Part shown: in pieces, positions 5,901 through 6,820 of the stretch | Position numbering within the stretch: the first letter of the stretch is position 1 | How the letters are laid out: each line of letters starts with the position of its first letter | Made by a program: the position numbers and the translations under genes | Assembly (NCBI GenBank): GCA_018268695.1 | Contig: JAFDWD010000765.1 | Location: forward strand, 1-6,820 | Direction of reading: 5' to 3' | Source: Actinomycetota bacterium | Lineage (GTDB): Bacteria > Actinomycetota > Thermoleophilia > Solirubrobacterales > 70-9 | Length of the DNA stretch: 6,820 nt | Notes under the pieces: model-generated | What the model saw: the letters and a program-made list of their open reading frames with translations, nothing else | What the model was told of the DNA's origin: nothing | The model's database searches: none

Positions 5901-6820
5901 ATGAGCACTCAATTCCCGTCCGATCTCTATGAGATCCCGCAGGAGATGATCGATTTCCGGGAAACGATCCGCCAGATCGCAACCGAGAAGATCGCGCCGC
6001 GGGCCGGCGACATCGACCGCAACGCCGAATACCCGCACGACATCCGCAAGATCCTCGGCGAGCAGGACATCCTCGGTCTGCCCTTCGACGAGGAGTACGG
6101 CGGGACCGGGACCGGCACGCTGATGCTGCAGATCGGGGTCGAGGAGATCGCCAAGGCGTGCGCGTCGAGCGCGCTGATCCTGGCGATCCAGGAGCTCGGC
6201 ACGCTGCCGATCCAGCTGTTCGGATCGGGCGAGCAGAAACGGCGCTTCCTGCCCAAGTGCGCGTCGGGGGAGTGGTCCCCGGCCTTCGCGCTCTCTGAGC
6301 CCGAGGCCGGCTCCGACCCGGCGGCGATGCGCACCACCGCGGTGAAGGACGGCGACGAGTGGGTGATCAACGGGGAGAAGTGCTGGATCACGAATGCCGG
6401 GATCGCCGACTTCTACGTCGTCTTCGCGACCACCGACCGGGAGAACCGACGCACCTCCGCCTTCGTGGTGGAGAAAGACCGCGAGGGGTTCGACCCGGGG
6501 GCGCTCGAGCACAAGCTCGGGATCAAGGGCTCGCCGACCGGCTCGCCTTCGTTCACCGACGTGCGCGTGCCGGAGGAGAACCTGATCGGCGATGCGGGCA
6601 AGGGGTTGAACGTCGCCCTCGCCACGCTGGAGCGCACCCGGCTCGGCGCCGCCGCCCAGGCGGTCGGCATCGCCCAGGGGGCGACCGACTTCGCCAACTC
6701 CTACGCGAAAGAGCGGATCGCCTTCGGCAAGCCGATCAACGCCCTGCAGGGGATCCAGTTCAAGCTCGCCGACATGGAGGCCGGGACGGCCGCCGCGCGG
6801 GAGCTCCTCTACAAGGCCTG
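5901..6820 (+). CDS. Acyl-CoA dehydrogenase (FAD-dependent), C-terminus cut off by the window edge
   Basis: Acyl-CoA dehydrogenases introduce a trans-2,3 double bond into an acyl-CoA and pass electrons to electron-transfer flavoprotein, in fatty-acid or branched-chain amino-acid breakdown. The first 306 residues are present of about 380. Visible are the N-terminal helical domain, the family signature ALSEPEAGSDPAA at 130-142, the flavin-contacting WITNAG at 162-167, and ERIAFGKPI at 271-279, which begins the C-terminal helical domain. Where isovaleryl-CoA dehydrogenase carries its catalytic Glu, this protein has Thr (TLERTRLG, near 245), as in medium-chain enzymes. The catalytic Glu should therefore lie late in the chain, beyond the window. 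This alignment was made from memory. The central part resembles mycobacterial FadE25/AcdA. AGGAG at 5890-5894, 6 nt before the ATG, supports the start. It follows leuB by 19 nt with no terminator, so co-transcription is likely. Chain-length specificity is unknown. Confidence 0.94.
   Translation, partial: MSTQFPSDLYEIPQEMIDFRETIRQIATEKIAPRAGDIDRNAEYPHDIRKILGEQDILGLPFDEEYGGTGTGTLMLQIGVEEIAKACASSALILAIQELGTLPIQLFGSGEQKRRFLPKCASGEWSPAFALSEPEAGSDPAAMRTTAVKDGDEWVINGEKCWITNAGIADFYVVFATTDRENRRTSAFVVEKDREGFDPGALEHKLGIKGSPTGSPSFTDVRVPEENLIGDAGKGLNVALATLERTRLGAAAQAVGIAQGATDFANSYAKERIAFGKPINALQGIQFKLADMEAGTAAARELLYKA

Noticed and set aside
5568..6512. Minus-strand open frame of 314 codons spanning the leuB end and the acyl-CoA dehydrogenase start
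   Set aside because: It crosses two real plus-strand genes and their ribosome binding site, and is Arg/Leu/Asp-rich with no domain.

Overview
The window is GC-rich chromosomal DNA packed with housekeeping and catabolic enzymes. It holds four protein genes in two divergent pairs around one control region of about 179 bp (4665-4843). High GC, long antisense open frames, GTG starts, an apparently leaderless leuB with a TAnnnT -10 box, and an acyl-CoA dehydrogenase resembling actinobacterial FadE25/AcdA suggest a high-GC actinobacterium, possibly a deep lineage such as Thermoleophilia. That placement is inference. Nothing in the sequence fixes the taxon.

Left half, minus strand: a 1180-residue fused indolepyruvate:ferredoxin oxidoreductase family protein (4664-1122) is followed after 32 nt by an aldehyde dehydrogenase (1089-1) that runs off the left edge. 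The spacing implies one transcript. An arylpyruvate/2-oxoacid oxidoreductase next to an aldehyde dehydrogenase suggests disposal of amino-acid-derived 2-oxoacids and their aldehydes, as acyl-CoA and acid.

Right half, plus strand: a complete LeuB-type 3-isopropylmalate dehydrogenase (4844-5881) is followed after 19 nt by an acyl-CoA dehydrogenase (5901-6820) that runs off the right edge. These two are probably also co-transcribed.

The divergent intergenic region holds the most striking non-coding signal, a perfect 17-bp inverted repeat with a 2-nt centre (4764-4799). It also has smaller dyads and a GTATAC-centred element. The large dyad lies about 60-70 bp upstream of both predicted transcription starts, so a shared regulator is plausible. 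Such a regulator could link a branched-chain 2-oxoacid source (LeuB), a 2-oxoacid:ferredoxin oxidoreductase and an acyl-CoA dehydrogenase, but this is a hypothesis. I saw no mobile element, CRISPR array, tRNA or rRNA, and no clearly undescribed system.
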